The notes beneath the pieces were generated by a model. The model had not been told where the DNA came from, did no database searches, and saw only the letters and a program-made list of their open reading frames with translations. The position numbers and the translations under genes were made by a program. Positions 21,472 to 32,300 of a stretch of DNA of 36,835 nt are shown here, one piece after another (within the stretch, counting starts at the first letter, position 1; every line of letters starts with the position of its first letter). This DNA is from Gnetum montanum. Its lineage: Eukaryota > Streptophyta > Gnetopsida > Gnetales > Gnetaceae. The stretch spans positions 156,208 through 193,042 of the forward strand of contig MNCI01034772.1 of the NCBI GenBank assembly GCA_015680685.1, written 5' to 3'.

Positions 21472-21490
21472 TCCTTGGCAACAACACCAA
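21472..21490 (-). other. Primer binding site of element B (decayed)
   Basis: On the minus strand, just inside the LTR, TTGGTGTTGTTGCCAAGGA corresponds to the tRNA-Asp-type site of element A with further changes, mostly C to T and G to A. Confidence 0.65.
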
Positions 21491-22444
21491 TGATGAGTAG
21501 TGAGGTACCCTACGCCCAACCATACAAATCACAAAGCATTCATGCATGATCTAGTTGAATTCTATGAAATTAATAATTTTTGGTACACTAGTCTTCAAGG
21601 AGGTGAACCTTGCCCTAAGGTCATTTTTTGTCTTTGTAATTACACTTGTGAAGCATAATGGTATGGTTAAGAGTAATTGAGGCATATAATTTTTATCATT
21701 TTGTATTTTATGATTTTGGGTACTTGAAAAGAGAGATAAAATAATTTAATAATTAATTTAATTTAACCAACTAACTAATCTTTAACTAATCCTAACATAA
21801 GCATTCAATCCCATTTTTCATTCATGTCCTAAACTCACATATGCACTGCTAGGTTACCTAGCTCTATGCTATTAGGCATACCAAGCAATAATGTTGTTGG
21901 GATTACCAAGCGAATACGTGTTATGCTCAAAGTGGTCATACTTATGTACTTAACCTATTTAGCTTAATTGATTTAAGTCTAATTTGGCTTAATTCAGTTT
22001 AATCGATTGAATAATTAATAAAAACAATGAATGCATAAATAAAATATTTAAGCAATCTAGAATGTTGCAAGGTTTATTAAGAAGCTCATCTTTATTGCCT
22101 TACACACTGTCATGCTTAGGTACAACAATGCTCAAATAGAGATCTGTACACTCAATGACTCCTGTTGTGGGCACGTAAGAGAAATATTCTAAATTTTAAA
22201 TGTAAAAACTTCAAGAGTTCGACTACTACTATGAATTTGATGATCATAAACATAGCTAGGAGCTCATATTTATAGTTTTTTTCCTAGGGTTGCATCGATG
22301 GGGCCCCATCAATGTAACAAATGCTTTGTTGATGCAGCCCCATCGATGGGGCAACACCACGTAAATGGGGCCTCATTGATGGGGGCCTATTGATGAGACC
22401 GCATCAACAAGGGCCTATCAACATGGCTTATTGATGTCTCATCA
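21491..22444 (-). repeat. Element B 5' LTR
   Basis: 954 bp on the minus strand, starting TGATGAGACATC at 22444 and ending ...CTCATCA at 21491, the same ends as the LTRs of element A. U3 has several GC-rich palindromic words, including a near-perfect one at 22293-22314 that contains CATCGATGGGGCCCCATC. The TATA site CTATAAATATGAGC lies at about 22263-22275, followed by the polyadenylation signal GCAATAAAGATGAGC near 22085-22100. The 3' LTR is not in view. Confidence 0.88.
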
Positions 22445-22479
22445 AGAAGAAATATCCAAAATCCATTCATGTTGAGGTG

Positions 22480-23314
22480 TGGACCTATCTTCAGTAACTA
22501 ATAGAACATCATTCTTAGGTTCATTTCTAGGCTTTAGCAAATTTTTCATTTCCATTTTGATCCTTTTTGTCATTTTTATATTTTAGTTTAAAAAATGAGC
22601 CTTAATGTGTCCTTTTTTCTTAAAGTAATTTCAAGTCATGTTTCTATATTTAGATTTTAATCTAAACCTTGATTTAAACATACTGTTAGACTTTGCCTCA
22701 ATAGACTGACCTCTAATAATCAAGCCTTCTACTTGACTCTCACTAGCATTATGATTGAGCTCTTTGTCAATAAGTTGTTTTGAAAACAAAGCTTCTTTAA
22801 CATGCTTCAAACAAATGGTATCTGTACCATAAATCATAGTTTCTCTAAATTTCTTATATGAAGGAGGCAATGAACATAACAACATAAGAGCTTTATCTTC
22901 ACCATTAAATGTAATGTCCATATTTTCCAAGTCCAAAATAAGAGAAGAAAATTCATCAACATGAGTTTTAATGTAAATAACTTCTCACATATGAAGAATA
23001 TATAGGTGATGCTTCAAAACCAATTTCTTGGTGAGGCTCTTTGTCATATATAAAGATTCTAATTTGAGCCACAATGCTGTCGTTGTTTCTTGATGGATAA
23101 CATTTCGTAAAACTTCATTGGACAAGCACAAGTGGATGGTCGAAAGTGCTTTCTAATCCATCTCCTCTTCTTCTTCTTAAATCATGGAGCTAGGCATTTT
23201 CTCCTTTCCTAACAAAGCTCTCTGTAATCCATTTTGGGTTAGGATAGCTTTCATCTTGACTTGTCACAAAGCAAAACCAACATTGCGATCAAACTTTGTC
23301 ATCATACTAAAATC
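22480..23314 (-). pseudogene. Ty1/copia gag relic
   Basis: Minus-strand gag of a Ty1/copia element. It begins near 23314 with MMTKFDRNVGFALxQVKM and LTQNGLQRALLGKEK. After frameshifts it continues with HVDEFSSLILDLENMDITFN and KALMLLCSLPPSYKKFRETM (22936-22631), the UBN2-type capsid core. The remains of a zinc knuckle, NYFKKKGHIKAHF, follow near 22625-22590, with its cysteines lost. On the minus strand a TATA-like word, ctatataaagggc, lies about 40 bases before the start, suggesting that LTR or leader DNA was once here. No pol, primer site or clear LTR ends are visible, so this is a truncated relic unrelated to elements A and B. Confidence 0.82.
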
Positions 23315-23339
23315 TCAAAAATGATAAGCAAGCCCTTTA

Positions 23340-24006
23340 TATAGAAGTGTCATGGACAATACAAAGAGCCATGAAGCCATGGGGGCTATTATTGGATTTA
23401 CCAAACTATGATACAAACAGTATGCTCATACAAGGTGCCTCATAAACCATGGATAAAGACAATATACATATACAATATGTCACATAAACCATGGCTGCAA
23501 ACAAGAGGCTACAAAAGTCAAGACATACCTGACAAAATAATCCTACTAGACTCTTACTATATGTTATTGATGTTCTCTTGATTTCAAATTCAATGGAAAG
23601 ATTGCAACAAATACTTAAAACTCTTATTGACTTTTATCAATATTACCAGCATTCATGAATGAAAATTAATATCCAAAAAACTAAAATCATCATTTATAGC
23701 ACACGTAATAATGCATGATGCAATCTATCACTTTTATTTCAGTGTACAATAGTCCTGTATTGTAATTTCTTTGGACGAACTGGGGGAGGTGTTAACAGAG
23801 CATCCATGTGGGTTTGCCACTACACGAATTGTTATCTCTTGCTAATTTTGTTGCACTTGATGTCAGCTGTTACAGCGATATGAGCAGAGGTAGAACGTCA
23901 CATGTGAACAAGATCTACCATTCCTGACCCTGAATTTGTGCTAATCCATAACCAGTGAGCTTTAGAGAAAGACAAGAACGTAACATCGTCGACAGCTTTT
24001 TCGTTA
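23340..24006. other. Intergenic, nothing recognised
   Basis: AT-rich DNA between the copia gag relic and the broken secreted-protein frame. The word cataaaccatgg is repeated near 23440 and 23490. No gene, RNA or clear repeat boundary is seen. Confidence 0.4.
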
Positions 24007-24336
24007 ATGGGATTGTTGTCTCAGCCAAAACAAACTCTGGGATTAAAATTTCACTCTCCCTTCTATTTTAATTCGTTTCTGTTATTGGCATTCGTTTTTC
24101 TTTGGGTTTCATCAATAGCTGATACATTAACCCACAATCCCCTTCCAGATGAATCTTTTGAAAGTGAACCTGTCCAGGATCAGAAATCCTGCAACAACTT
24201 CCATCTCATTCCATAATGTCTTATAGATGATGGAACTTATCTGAATACAGACAAAGAATTTGCAAGCCCATGTTGTAGTATGGGGCAGCCGCAAGCAATT
24301 AAGGAGAGTATCCAAGTCTATGAATGGTGGCATTAA
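24007..24336 (+). pseudogene. Broken N-terminal fragment of a secreted or membrane-anchored protein
   Basis: An ATG at 24007 opens MGLLSQPKQTLGLKFHSPFY, then a hydrophobic segment, FNSFLLLAFVFLWVSSIADT, which looks like a signal peptide or anchor with a plausible cleavage after SSIA. The frame meets a TAA at 24214-24216, but the same frame then continues with good composition (CLIDDGTYLNTDKEFASPCC) to a stop at 24334-24336, 109 codons in all. Either this is a gene remnant with one nonsense change, or it is the first exon of a gene whose later exons I cannot find. I do not recognise the family. The DNA downstream is AT-rich and uninformative. Confidence 0.4.
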
Positions 24337-24747
24337 TCAATACTAAGTTATTAATGAATATTAAGTTAACTAACAACAATAAATTTCTCTTTACCCACTG
24401 CGTTGCTTAGCAACTCTGAAATAGTGCATCCTCCCACCACCATGGAACAATTATAAAGCTGACTTTGCATTTCTAGCCAAGCTGGCTTTACAAATCCCGG
24501 ATACCCACTAGATTCAAACGAAACACTGATTAATCTTCCGGTGACCGCTCAGAAAGAGATTGATAGGTAAGATATAGGTTTAATTTCTCACCCAAGGGAG
24601 TTAAATTTGCAATAGCTGCACTAACTAACTCACAAATTTTGAGAAGGCTCGGGCTCTTGATTCTTAGTGGTACAGACATTTTATATGTTGATGACTTGAT
24701 TGGTTTAAATGAAACTAACATGTATAAATTTTATAAATTTTCTCTCA

Positions 24748-24870
24748 TGATCATTATCATATTACCTTTGTCCTAACAAAATCGTAGGCTACAAGAGTTC
24801 TTTTTCACCATTTGCTTCTATGAAGAGCTAGATCTTTGTTTATTTGCAGTTTTTTGAGATCATCTTAGAC
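24748..24870 (+). repeat. Dispersed repeat, copy 1
   Basis: Shares with 25600-25720 the order tgatcat.atcat, cttgtccYaacaaaat, ggctacaagagttctttttcaccattt, and tctatgaagagctagatctttgttt. The wording resembles a widespread plant repeat (CCCAACTAGTTGGGGTCGGCTA type), but that link is from memory and I give it low weight. Confidence 0.6.
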
Positions 24871-25599
24871 CATGTAATCCATGTAATCATCTTTCCAACT
24901 TCATTATTCACTTTGCAAGTAGCCTGAGACCATTTAAAAGCCATAAATGTATTAAATTCTAAAGTTTGAAACTTTTATTTTTATTGCTTAATATATATTT
25001 TAAGGTATAAACTAGCTTAGAAAACTTTTCATGGTTTATTAAACTCATATCTAAACTGTTTAATAACATATATTAAAAGATTATATAAATTAAATTATTA
25101 ATGAAATTAAATCTATCTTAGAAAGCAAATGTTATATAAGAAGCTATGAAATTGTATAATTTTATTATAACTTTGTGTAACTATGAAAAGTTAATTTTAA
25201 TTTGTTAGTATACACTTATATAGAATCTATTTTGAGTTTCAAATTTCATAGTTAATTGAGTCACCTAAGAATTTCTTTTGAGCATACTCTATTTGTATTC
25301 TAACATTTTTAATTTAAACTTTACCGTATACCAAAAACATTGTTTTCAACTTTATAATAGTATTAAAATTTTTTTAAGCTTACAATTAATGCTTTTTTGC
25401 TATGTCAAAAGAAAAAGGTTTTAATGTGTAATTATTGATTACATTCTTTTAAATGTGAGACAATCATTTGGATTACACAAACCTCTATTTTTTAATATAT
25501 CACAAAAGGGTCAAGAGTGAGTTCAATGCTCCCTATAGGTATTTATTCCCATTTTTTTGTTCATGTTAATCTTGTAACAATTGTAATCGTTATAGTTAA

Positions 25600-25720
25600 T
25601 GATCATCATCATCATCTTGGCCTTGTCCCAACAAAATGGGGCTAGCTATATAAGTTCTTTTTCACCATTTGTCTCTATGAAGAGCTAGATCTTTGTTTAT
25701 TCGTAGTTTCTTTAAATCAT
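25600..25720 (+). repeat. Dispersed repeat, copy 2
   Basis: Second copy of the repeat at 24748-24870. It reads gatcatcatcatcatcttgg, ccttgtcccaacaaaatggg, gctagctatataagttcttt, then the same caccattt and agctagatctttgttt words. This copy has a short trinucleotide run at its start. Confidence 0.6.
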
Positions 25721-25932
25721 TGATTATCTTTTTTTCTAATTTCTTTAGTCTTCATTTTGATGACTTTTTTGGAATGGTGATGTAGCAACCTTTGTTTATA
25801 GGTCAATTGTCTAATCTTCTTTGTGCTTACCCAAACTATCTAAGCCATCATTATTGAAGTTTATCTTGAATAAAAGTCACTTCAAGTCTTCCTTTAATGT
25901 TTGTATTATGTAATTTATCTTTTTTAGTAGTA

Positions 25933-26030
25933 TTCAACTTTCGTTAAAGCATTTGCACTTATGCCATAATATGATTTGTTGTTCAACTTTTGTTAAAGCA
26001 TTTGCACTTATGCCATAATATGATTTGTTG
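25933..26030. repeat. Tandem duplication, 49 bp x 2
   Basis: The 49-bp unit beginning ttcaactttcgttaaagc is present at 25933-25981 and 25982-26030 with one difference (c/t). Confidence 0.9.
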
Positions 26031-26063
26031 TTCAGGCTTTCTCCTGACAGAAAAGAACAGACA

Positions 26064-26135
26064 TTAACTTTTTAGGTTAAGTTTCTCTCACCAATATATA
26101 CGTTAACCTTTTAGGTTAAGTTTCTCTCACCAATA
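26064..26135. repeat. Tandem duplication, 39-bp period x 2
   Basis: The word ttaactttttaggttaag, followed by tttctctcaccaata, occurs at 26064-26096 and again, nearly identical, at 26103-26135. Confidence 0.9.
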
Positions 26136-26498
26136 ACTGCTACTCACTATCACTATCGTTGGACCTGAGAAACGAAGCAACAGTTAAGTTTCCAAGGACG
26201 TGTAGAGCGCTCTGATTCATCAGCAGTATTATATGTGGTGTGTCTTCACACGGAATTTTGCAGGACATAGGACAGAGTGGAACCAAAACTGATCAAAATT
26301 TCAAAGATGATAACATGAGATGCAATGCAATGGGCCCTCCTCATTCAGTAACATCTGTGATTTCTCGGAACTTTCTCTGTGTCGACATTGCGTACAACCA
26401 TGGCACCATTATTTCTGATTGGGGACGGCAATCCAATCAAGGAAGATGCCTTTTCGTTTCGTAAGTTACTGCAGAGTGGAGAAGTTCCTCACATTAAA

Positions 26499-26665
26499 TG
26501 CCTGCCACATCATGAATTAAATGGTATGACCTTTCAAATTTACTCTTCTTTGGAATCTGAATGCCTGCCACATCATGGCTTTTCAAATTTACTCTTCTTT
26601 GGAATCTGAATGCCTGCCACATCATGAATTAAATAGTATGGCCTTTCAAATTTACTCTTTTTGGA
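26499..26665. repeat. Three-copy tandem repeat
   Basis: Copies starting tgcctgccacatcatg occur at 26499, 26562 and 26611, each followed by caaatttactctt and a tggaWtctgaat word. The middle copy lacks about 14 bases (aattaaatggtatg). Small overlapping reading frames here are products of the repeat and I do not treat them as genes. Confidence 0.9.
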
Positions 26666-27248
26666 TTCTGAATCCCTCCCTCAAATTTGAACTCCAACAT
26701 TGGAAAGTAAGATCCCCCTCCACTCACATCCCATCTGTTACGACTATTGACAAGACCTCGGACTTGTTCAAGCGCAAATAATATCCTAAAAGTATATGGT
26801 CAATAGGGTCATCGGAGTTTAGAATGAATCTTTATTAAGATTCGACACACGGCAGCAGTATATTGTTGGACCTTTGGACTTTCAAAATAAATTAGAATAG
26901 AAAACAGAATATTTTATAGAAAGGAATACGACATATTTCATCAATATCAAAGAAGTTTTCAGAAAACAGCAATGAAAAGGAACGGCTTAAATGTGCTTGC
27001 GATTTTGCATTCTCCCTGCCACTCCTTGAAAACCTCCCAACAACTTTGTAGAATCAAGTTACAGGTTTCACAATGTTATACCATTTGCACATTTGAAAAG
27101 TAAAATGAAATGCGACCTGTTTAGGGGGCCTATTTGACCAAGAATGCCGTATATCAAACGTAGCGATTCCATTCCAACAAATTTTACTGAAAATTGAAAG
27201 CAATAGAGCATAGCATTCGACTCTGCAAGTTCTTCAAGCAAGTAAACA
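26666..27248. other. Intergenic, nothing recognised
   Basis: Unique-looking DNA between two tandem duplications. No gene, RNA or element is supported. Confidence 0.4.
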
Positions 27249-27376
27249 TGGATGCATCTACGGGTGAGGTGTCGTCAGCAAAAGTAACCTGCAAAACGGA
27301 AGTGTTGGTATGTGGATGCACCTGCGGGTGAGGTGTCGTCAGCAATAGTAACCTGTAAAACGGAAGTGTTGGTATG
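27249..27376. repeat. Tandem duplication, 64 bp x 2
   Basis: The unit tggatgcatctacgggtgag, followed by gtgtcgtcagcaa and cggaagtgttggtatg, starts at 27249 and again at 27313, with four or five differences. Confidence 0.9.
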
Positions 27377-27765
27377 TGCTGCGTGGGACAGCAAAGGATA
27401 GCACGTGTCACGGCGGCAACAACAGGAGCAATATCAATTAGATTTACTTTTAATTTGATTTTTGGTTTTTGTTTTGTGTTCCGCCAGTTAAAACTAAGGT
27501 CTCGTTGATATTGAGGATAAGGCCCCGTTTATGGGTGATGTTGTCGCAGACAACAAAGACTTTTAATTTTTGCATTTCTCAATTCGATTTTTTCATTCCA
27601 TGGCACAAGGCAGTGACTATGTTGTAAAAATCAGGAAAAAAAGTCTCAAAACTGAATCCGGGGGATCAAGAATGAAATTTCACAGTATTTGTTTTAGTGA
27701 ATTTTATGATGCTCAACATGGGAATAAAAATTGAATAATACATAGAGATAGGTCAAGCTTCTCCA

Positions 27766-28090
27766 ATTTGTTTGATCTTCAGTTTAGTTAGCAATTGAAA
27801 TATAAAAATAGCAGCAATGACACCAATATGTGATCAGAAATATAGAAATAAAAAGTGAAAAATACATACAACAATATCATTTTCACTCATTTGTTTGATC
27901 TTCAGTTTGGTTGAAAATTAAAATGTAAAAATGGTAACAGGGCAACCGCTATGCAGTCGGAAATATGGAAATAAAAACTAAAAAATACATACAGCAATGG
28001 CGGTTAATTTGTTTGATTTTCAGTATGGTTAGTAACTGAAATGTAAAAATAGCAGCAGCGCAACTGCTATGCGATCAGGCGACCTTTAAC
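27766..28090. repeat. Three-copy tandem repeat, about 120-bp unit
   Basis: Units starting atttgtttgatYttcag at 27766, 27889 and 28007. Each runs through aaatRtaaaaatRg, a Gly/Arg-codon-like GC patch and aaatacataca. The third unit is shorter and ends near 28090. The copies are clearly diverged, so the duplication is older than the 49-bp and 39-bp ones to the left. Confidence 0.85.
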
Positions 28091-28408
28091 AGCAATGCAA
28101 CTCAGCAACTATGGCGATGCAAATCAGAAAAAGATGCACCTGGAAACCAAATCAGAAAAGAAAAAGGGAATACAGTGCTTTCTATATTTTTGCAGTGTTC
28201 TTATTTTACTGATTACAAAGCATATACTTGGTAGTCGTGATGGGCATGATACAGCAGCCATGGCCAGGGATGGGTCTGAACAAAGGGTTAAGGCACGGCA
28301 AAGACACTTCCCCGCGCCCGCCTTTGACATTTGCAAAAGAAATTTTAAAACACGGTCAAAGGTCATAACTTCAGGCTTACAGTCGGACTTGGAACTTCCA
28401 CACGCACG
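28091..28408. other. GLR 3' flank
   Basis: This is downstream of the GLR stop codon on the minus strand and should contain its 3' untranslated region. I see no canonical AATAAA close to the stop, so the polyadenylation site cannot be placed. The open frames on both strands here have no coding character. Confidence 0.4.
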
Positions 28409-31400
28409 CTAACGAGGGGGTCGAGTGTCGGGTTCGAACTCCAGATCGGATTCGTCCAAATCCACTGACACAAACGACAACCGCGGCGGCGACGACGTCG
28501 ACGCGTGAGACTCCGTTCCAAATCCCAATGTCGACATGCTCATCGGCGTCATCGGCATCTCTCCGACGTCGCCGGTCGCCGTCACCGCCGTTAACTCCCT
28601 TGGCGACGGCGGCGTCACTCTACGTTTCTTGCGGTTGGTAGGGCTGCGTTGTTGTTTGATCATACTCTGATCCATGTAAGTGACGAAGCTCTTGATCCGC
28701 GTCGAAAGCGGGCCCTGCGGCTTCTCCACGGTATCGTCGTTGAGGTATTTGTAAATGAGTTTTCCGAAGAAAACGAGCAGCGCCATTACTGAGGCTGTGC
28801 CGGTTATGAGATACAGTCCCCAGAAACTACTCATGCTCAGGCGTTTGGAATCCACTTGGGCGCCTCCGCCTGTGCAGGCCGTACTGTAGAACCATTTGCG
28901 CTCGATTCGCTCCATTTCTGGGCTCTCTGAGAGGTCCAGCACCGCCTTCGACATATCTGATACCAGCGGCGATCCTCGTTCAAAGGCCTGCACTAACCAA
29001 CAAATATTACGGTAACTCTGAAATTGATACGTTTGGTTTTTTCCCACGTTCACGTTGACATTTGTAAATACCATCGCTTTGTGGGAGAGCTGATACTTTG
29101 GAATTTGCATTAATGCTACTTACGAAACCGAGGCCACCTGTTCTGTAAGTGGGATCCACGGTGGTGAAGCCACAGTACTTGGACAAGAAAAGTCGAATGT
29201 AGGGAATCTCGTCAAAGATAGCGGCCACCTCGCGGTTGCTGAGAGCTTTGGCGTACTCATCCGGGGTCTCGTACGCTCTGAGCCTCTCCCTGGGGATTTT
29301 GAGCTGCTCTACTAGAAAATCTGCCACGAAGGAGCCAGTCTGGTAGCCCACGTTCTTGCCGTTTAATATCAGAGACTGCACGTTGGGCACCATCGGCTTT
29401 ATCTGTTGCATTGTTAGTATGGATGTCAAGCTTGCTGTGTAGCTCGAGTTCAGAATCAGCATCACGAATAACCATATTAGTAACACTGCCTTGGCTAGAC
29501 TGCTCACAACTTTTTCCCCTGAACAGCAGCCACAAAACACGGCCCATGTTAATGTTTTGGAATATCGGATGTTGCAGTGCAGAAAGAATTCTGTGGCTGG
29601 GTAAGGTGGGTAGTGGGTACTACTCACTATGTGCGAAGACCAGCGTCGAGAAGGAAAACCTGAACAGGTAAGGAAAACGAGAAGGAATCTGTCAGTTAAT
29701 AAATCTTAAATCTTAAACTTTAAAATAATAGTGAAAGAGAGTAGGAAACCGAATCTTCGTTCAACAACTTATCTGGACTTCCAAAAAAAAGTATAAAGCT
29801 ATAAAAGAAGCCCATCCTGCGAGAAGAATGTGAGAGTTTATGACATACAATCACTGGACGAGACCGTATGGAAACAAGTTTTGTTGAATATTGAATGCTT
29901 GACAGGCATGTGGATTGTGGACTCACCAGAGCAGTGTGACAACTTGCTTTCTGGGCTTTCCTCGGAAGACGGTATTGCATCTGTGCTCCAGGAGCCACAC
30001 TACGAAGCCCGTAAACACAAAGAAACCAGCGGTGGCGCCCCACATTCCTGGAGTAAACGGTGTCATGAACGCCCACGCTTTGCCAGAGTCGTCCTGCTTC
30101 ACAGGCGCCACCATTATTAGACCGGACTCATAATAAGGCTGCGTGAAGTCCACGTAGTTGCTCCGGGTCGCCAGTATGGTGAAATCTCCCACTGCAGCTT
30201 CCACGTTCTGTGTCTGAACCCGCAAAATACAGACGCTCACTTTTTTCAGCTTAAAACCCAATTCACAGGAAAGCCCAAATACCAAATACCGAAGATGATC
30301 TTAATGGTAAGACTCGAAACATGGAAACCAAAAATAAGTCAAGTAACCAGGGATTCTGCAGTCAGTCACCTTGTGGTGAACCATCTGGACGATTTCGTCG
30401 TAGCTGGGCGTGTGTTTGCCGTTGCCTTGGGCGACGAACTCATACGGCAACGAATACGGTAGCCGCTGCAGCACAGCATTGAAGACATCAATGACGAACC
30501 CGCCTGTGATCGAAAATTTATCAGTCCCACTCGACGACTCATTCTCCGCAGTTATAAACTCCCAGAACCCGGACTTCACCGGCACAGCAATCCTCATTTT
30601 CTTCCCCAACGTCGGCGGAACCCACCCGCGTGGCTTTAAATGCGACCTTCCCGGCCACAAAATCTCATCCAGACTTCGGCCATTGCTGTCGGAATCCTTC
30701 CGTAAGCCTGCCTGAGAATTCCAGAAGCCGACACGCTGGTACCCAGTACCCACAATGTTGAGAATCTCGTACTTCGAATCCGCCAGCTCGCCGTCGTCGA
30801 TCCGGACCCATCGGCTAACGCCCCGGAAATTCGTTTCCGCGAGCCGGCGCCGGAGTTCGTTGCCGTTCTGTAAAACCGGGACGTCGCCTTCGCCGGAGAA
30901 CAGGAATTTCCGGTCCGACATCCGCGATAGTGCGCGGGCGAGCATGGAGACGGCGTCGTAGGCGTAGCAGGCGAAAACGTTGAGCTCCGCTTTGTCCTTG
31001 GGGTTCTCGGCTTGGAACCGTGCGGTCCACCGGCGGACAAATTGCGGGTCCGGAGAAACGAAGGAGCGCGTGGCGAGGACCCCTTGCATGTTCTTGAGTT
31101 CCAACCGGTCGAGCTCGAGGGCGAAGCCGTCGGTGACGATCCAAGCGAAGTCGGCGACCATCATGCCTACAGCTTTGGCTTCGGCGAAGAGCCGTAGTCC
31201 CAGCGTTGAGATCATGTGAACGATGAAGACGCGCGTCTGCATGGAGGTGAGTTTGTAGAGCTCTCCGCGGATGAAGTCGTCGCCGGCGGTCACCGGGATC
31301 GCCGAGCGGTGCTCGATATCTGAGCCGACGGCGTGGAGGGCATCGTTCAGGTTACTGAGCATGCCGTTGCCGTAGTCGTTGTCGCTGTGGATTACGACCA

Positions 31401-32155
31401 CGTTCCGCCACCCGAAGTACGAGACTAGCTCCGCCAGCACCTTTGCCTGCACCGCGTCGCTGTGTGCAACCCGGAAAAAAAATGGGTACCTGCAAATTCG
31501 TATTGCAGCTAGGTTTACTTGGTAGTAATGAAAATTTAAAATCTGCTTCCTGTTATACGAAATCCAAGACAGACATGATTTTGGGCATTTCTGCTCTTAC
31601 CTGCGCGCCGAGAGCAGCGGGTCGGTGGCGGAGTAAGTTATCATGGAGACCTGCGAGGCGTTGCAGAGCTCTGCCACAAAGCACGCCTCTTGCGAGGTCT
31701 GCGGTCGGATTATGGCCACCACCTGTTCCTTCTGGATTAATCCCAGCGCTGAACAGAAAGCGAGTTGGTTAATCCAAATCACGGTAGAAGCTCGCTCAAG
31801 GATAAACTGTAAGCGCTGATACAATTTGGTGATAATATCGGATTCATGGAGGAATGGACCAAATTTGGCCACACAGAGACCGAATAGAATTGACTGTAAT
31901 ACCTGCGATCCCGGCTCGCACGGTGTCTCCTGCGGAGTGATTGAAGTGGAGAGCGAGGCGAGTGGAGGATCCGAGAAGGCCGTGGTTATTGACATCTTGC
32001 GCGGACAGTTCGAGTGCCGATCTCGCCGTCTTGCCGTACCAGTCATCGTCAATAATGACACCCACATGGATGGAGGCAATTGTGTTCTGGGCTTTTGCCA
32101 CAGTTAGCAGCAGCAGAAGCCGAATTCCGATCCAAATGATCTGCGTTGCGGCCAT
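28409..32155 (-). CDS. GLR: Plant glutamate receptor-like channel, complete, seven exons
   Basis: Predicted ligand-gated cation channel of plant membranes, 935 residues. Exons: 32155-31903, 31748-31601, 31489-30370, 30207-29927, 29659-29628, 29518-29124 and 28987-28409. All introns are GT-AG and all phases agree, with no stop. Domains: signal peptide 1-23 (MAATQIIWIGIRLLLLLTVA), amino-terminal ligand-sensing domain about 28-400, ligand-binding lobe S1 about 430-555 with Arg522 in ATRSNYVDFTQPY, M1 about 560-581, pore loop about 598-611 (WFSFSTLVFAH), M3 about 620-642 with SYTASLTS at 637-644, lobe S2 about 650-790 with Glu715 (FDEIPY) and a likely Cys727-Cys781 bridge, M4 about 797-818, then a tail of about 115 residues with several Ser/Thr-Pro sites. 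The length fits plant GLRs, which are usually about 900-950 residues. The start at 32155 has a good context (TGCCATGGCC) and leads straight into the signal peptide. Exons are GC- and CpG-rich, unlike all the neighbouring DNA. Clade within the GLR family not assigned. Confidence 0.96.
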
Positions 32156-32300
32156 GGCAATGCAGAATCAGAATTGTTGCACAGTATCCCGCGAATTTCG
32201 CTTGGATTTCAGATTTTGGTTTCTGCTCTCTGGTTTCCACTTCTTGGGCTAGAGGCTTTTTATGTTTGAATGTTCAATTGGTCGAAGACTTCTGTAAGGG
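32156..32300 (-). promoter_or_regulatory. GLR promoter and 5' untranslated region
   Basis: Reading toward the gene, a CCAAT box (GACCAATTG, on the plus strand ATTGG at 32277-32281) is followed by a TATA-like word CATAAAAAG (32256-32264), about 100 bases before the start codon. With the usual spacing, transcription would begin near 32225-32235, giving a leader of about 70-80 bases. No leader intron is needed. Confidence 0.5.

Larger units (their letters stand above)
17863..22444 (-). mobile_element. Element B (outer Ty3/gypsy, Athila-like), 5' half
   Basis: Minus strand, right to left: 5' LTR (22444-21491), primer site, gag (21339 to about 19350), a linker contained in a wrongly oriented 581-bp block (18763-19343), a connector and the N-terminal half of RT (about 18680-17863). 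Protease is missing. The RT reads into element A at 17863 and resumes at 5318. Removing element A restores the order RT to RNase H. Confidence 0.9.
24337..25932. other. AT-rich intergenic DNA
   Basis: Apart from the two copies of the dispersed repeat, this 1.6 kb is strongly AT-rich, with no reading frame of note, no RNA gene and no element boundary that I can support. Confidence 0.5.

Noticed and set aside
26240-26609. Two overlapping frames of 74-76 codons near 26,300-26,600
   Set aside because: They run into the three-copy tandem repeat, overlap each other in different frames, and have no recognisable motif.
28095-28412. 105-codon plus-strand frame beside the end of the GLR gene
   Set aside because: It spans the end of a tandem repeat and the GLR 3' flank, with no similarity to known proteins and no start context.
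29007-29627. GLR read as separate genes, or as broken by frameshifts between open frames
   Set aside because: Each break coincides with a GT-AG intron of 109 to 267 bases, and all seven exons join in phase without stops.
30410-31219. Several open frames on both strands inside GLR exon 3
   Set aside because: They are shadows of a long GC-rich coding exon; the GLR frame alone has domain motifs and correct splice phases.
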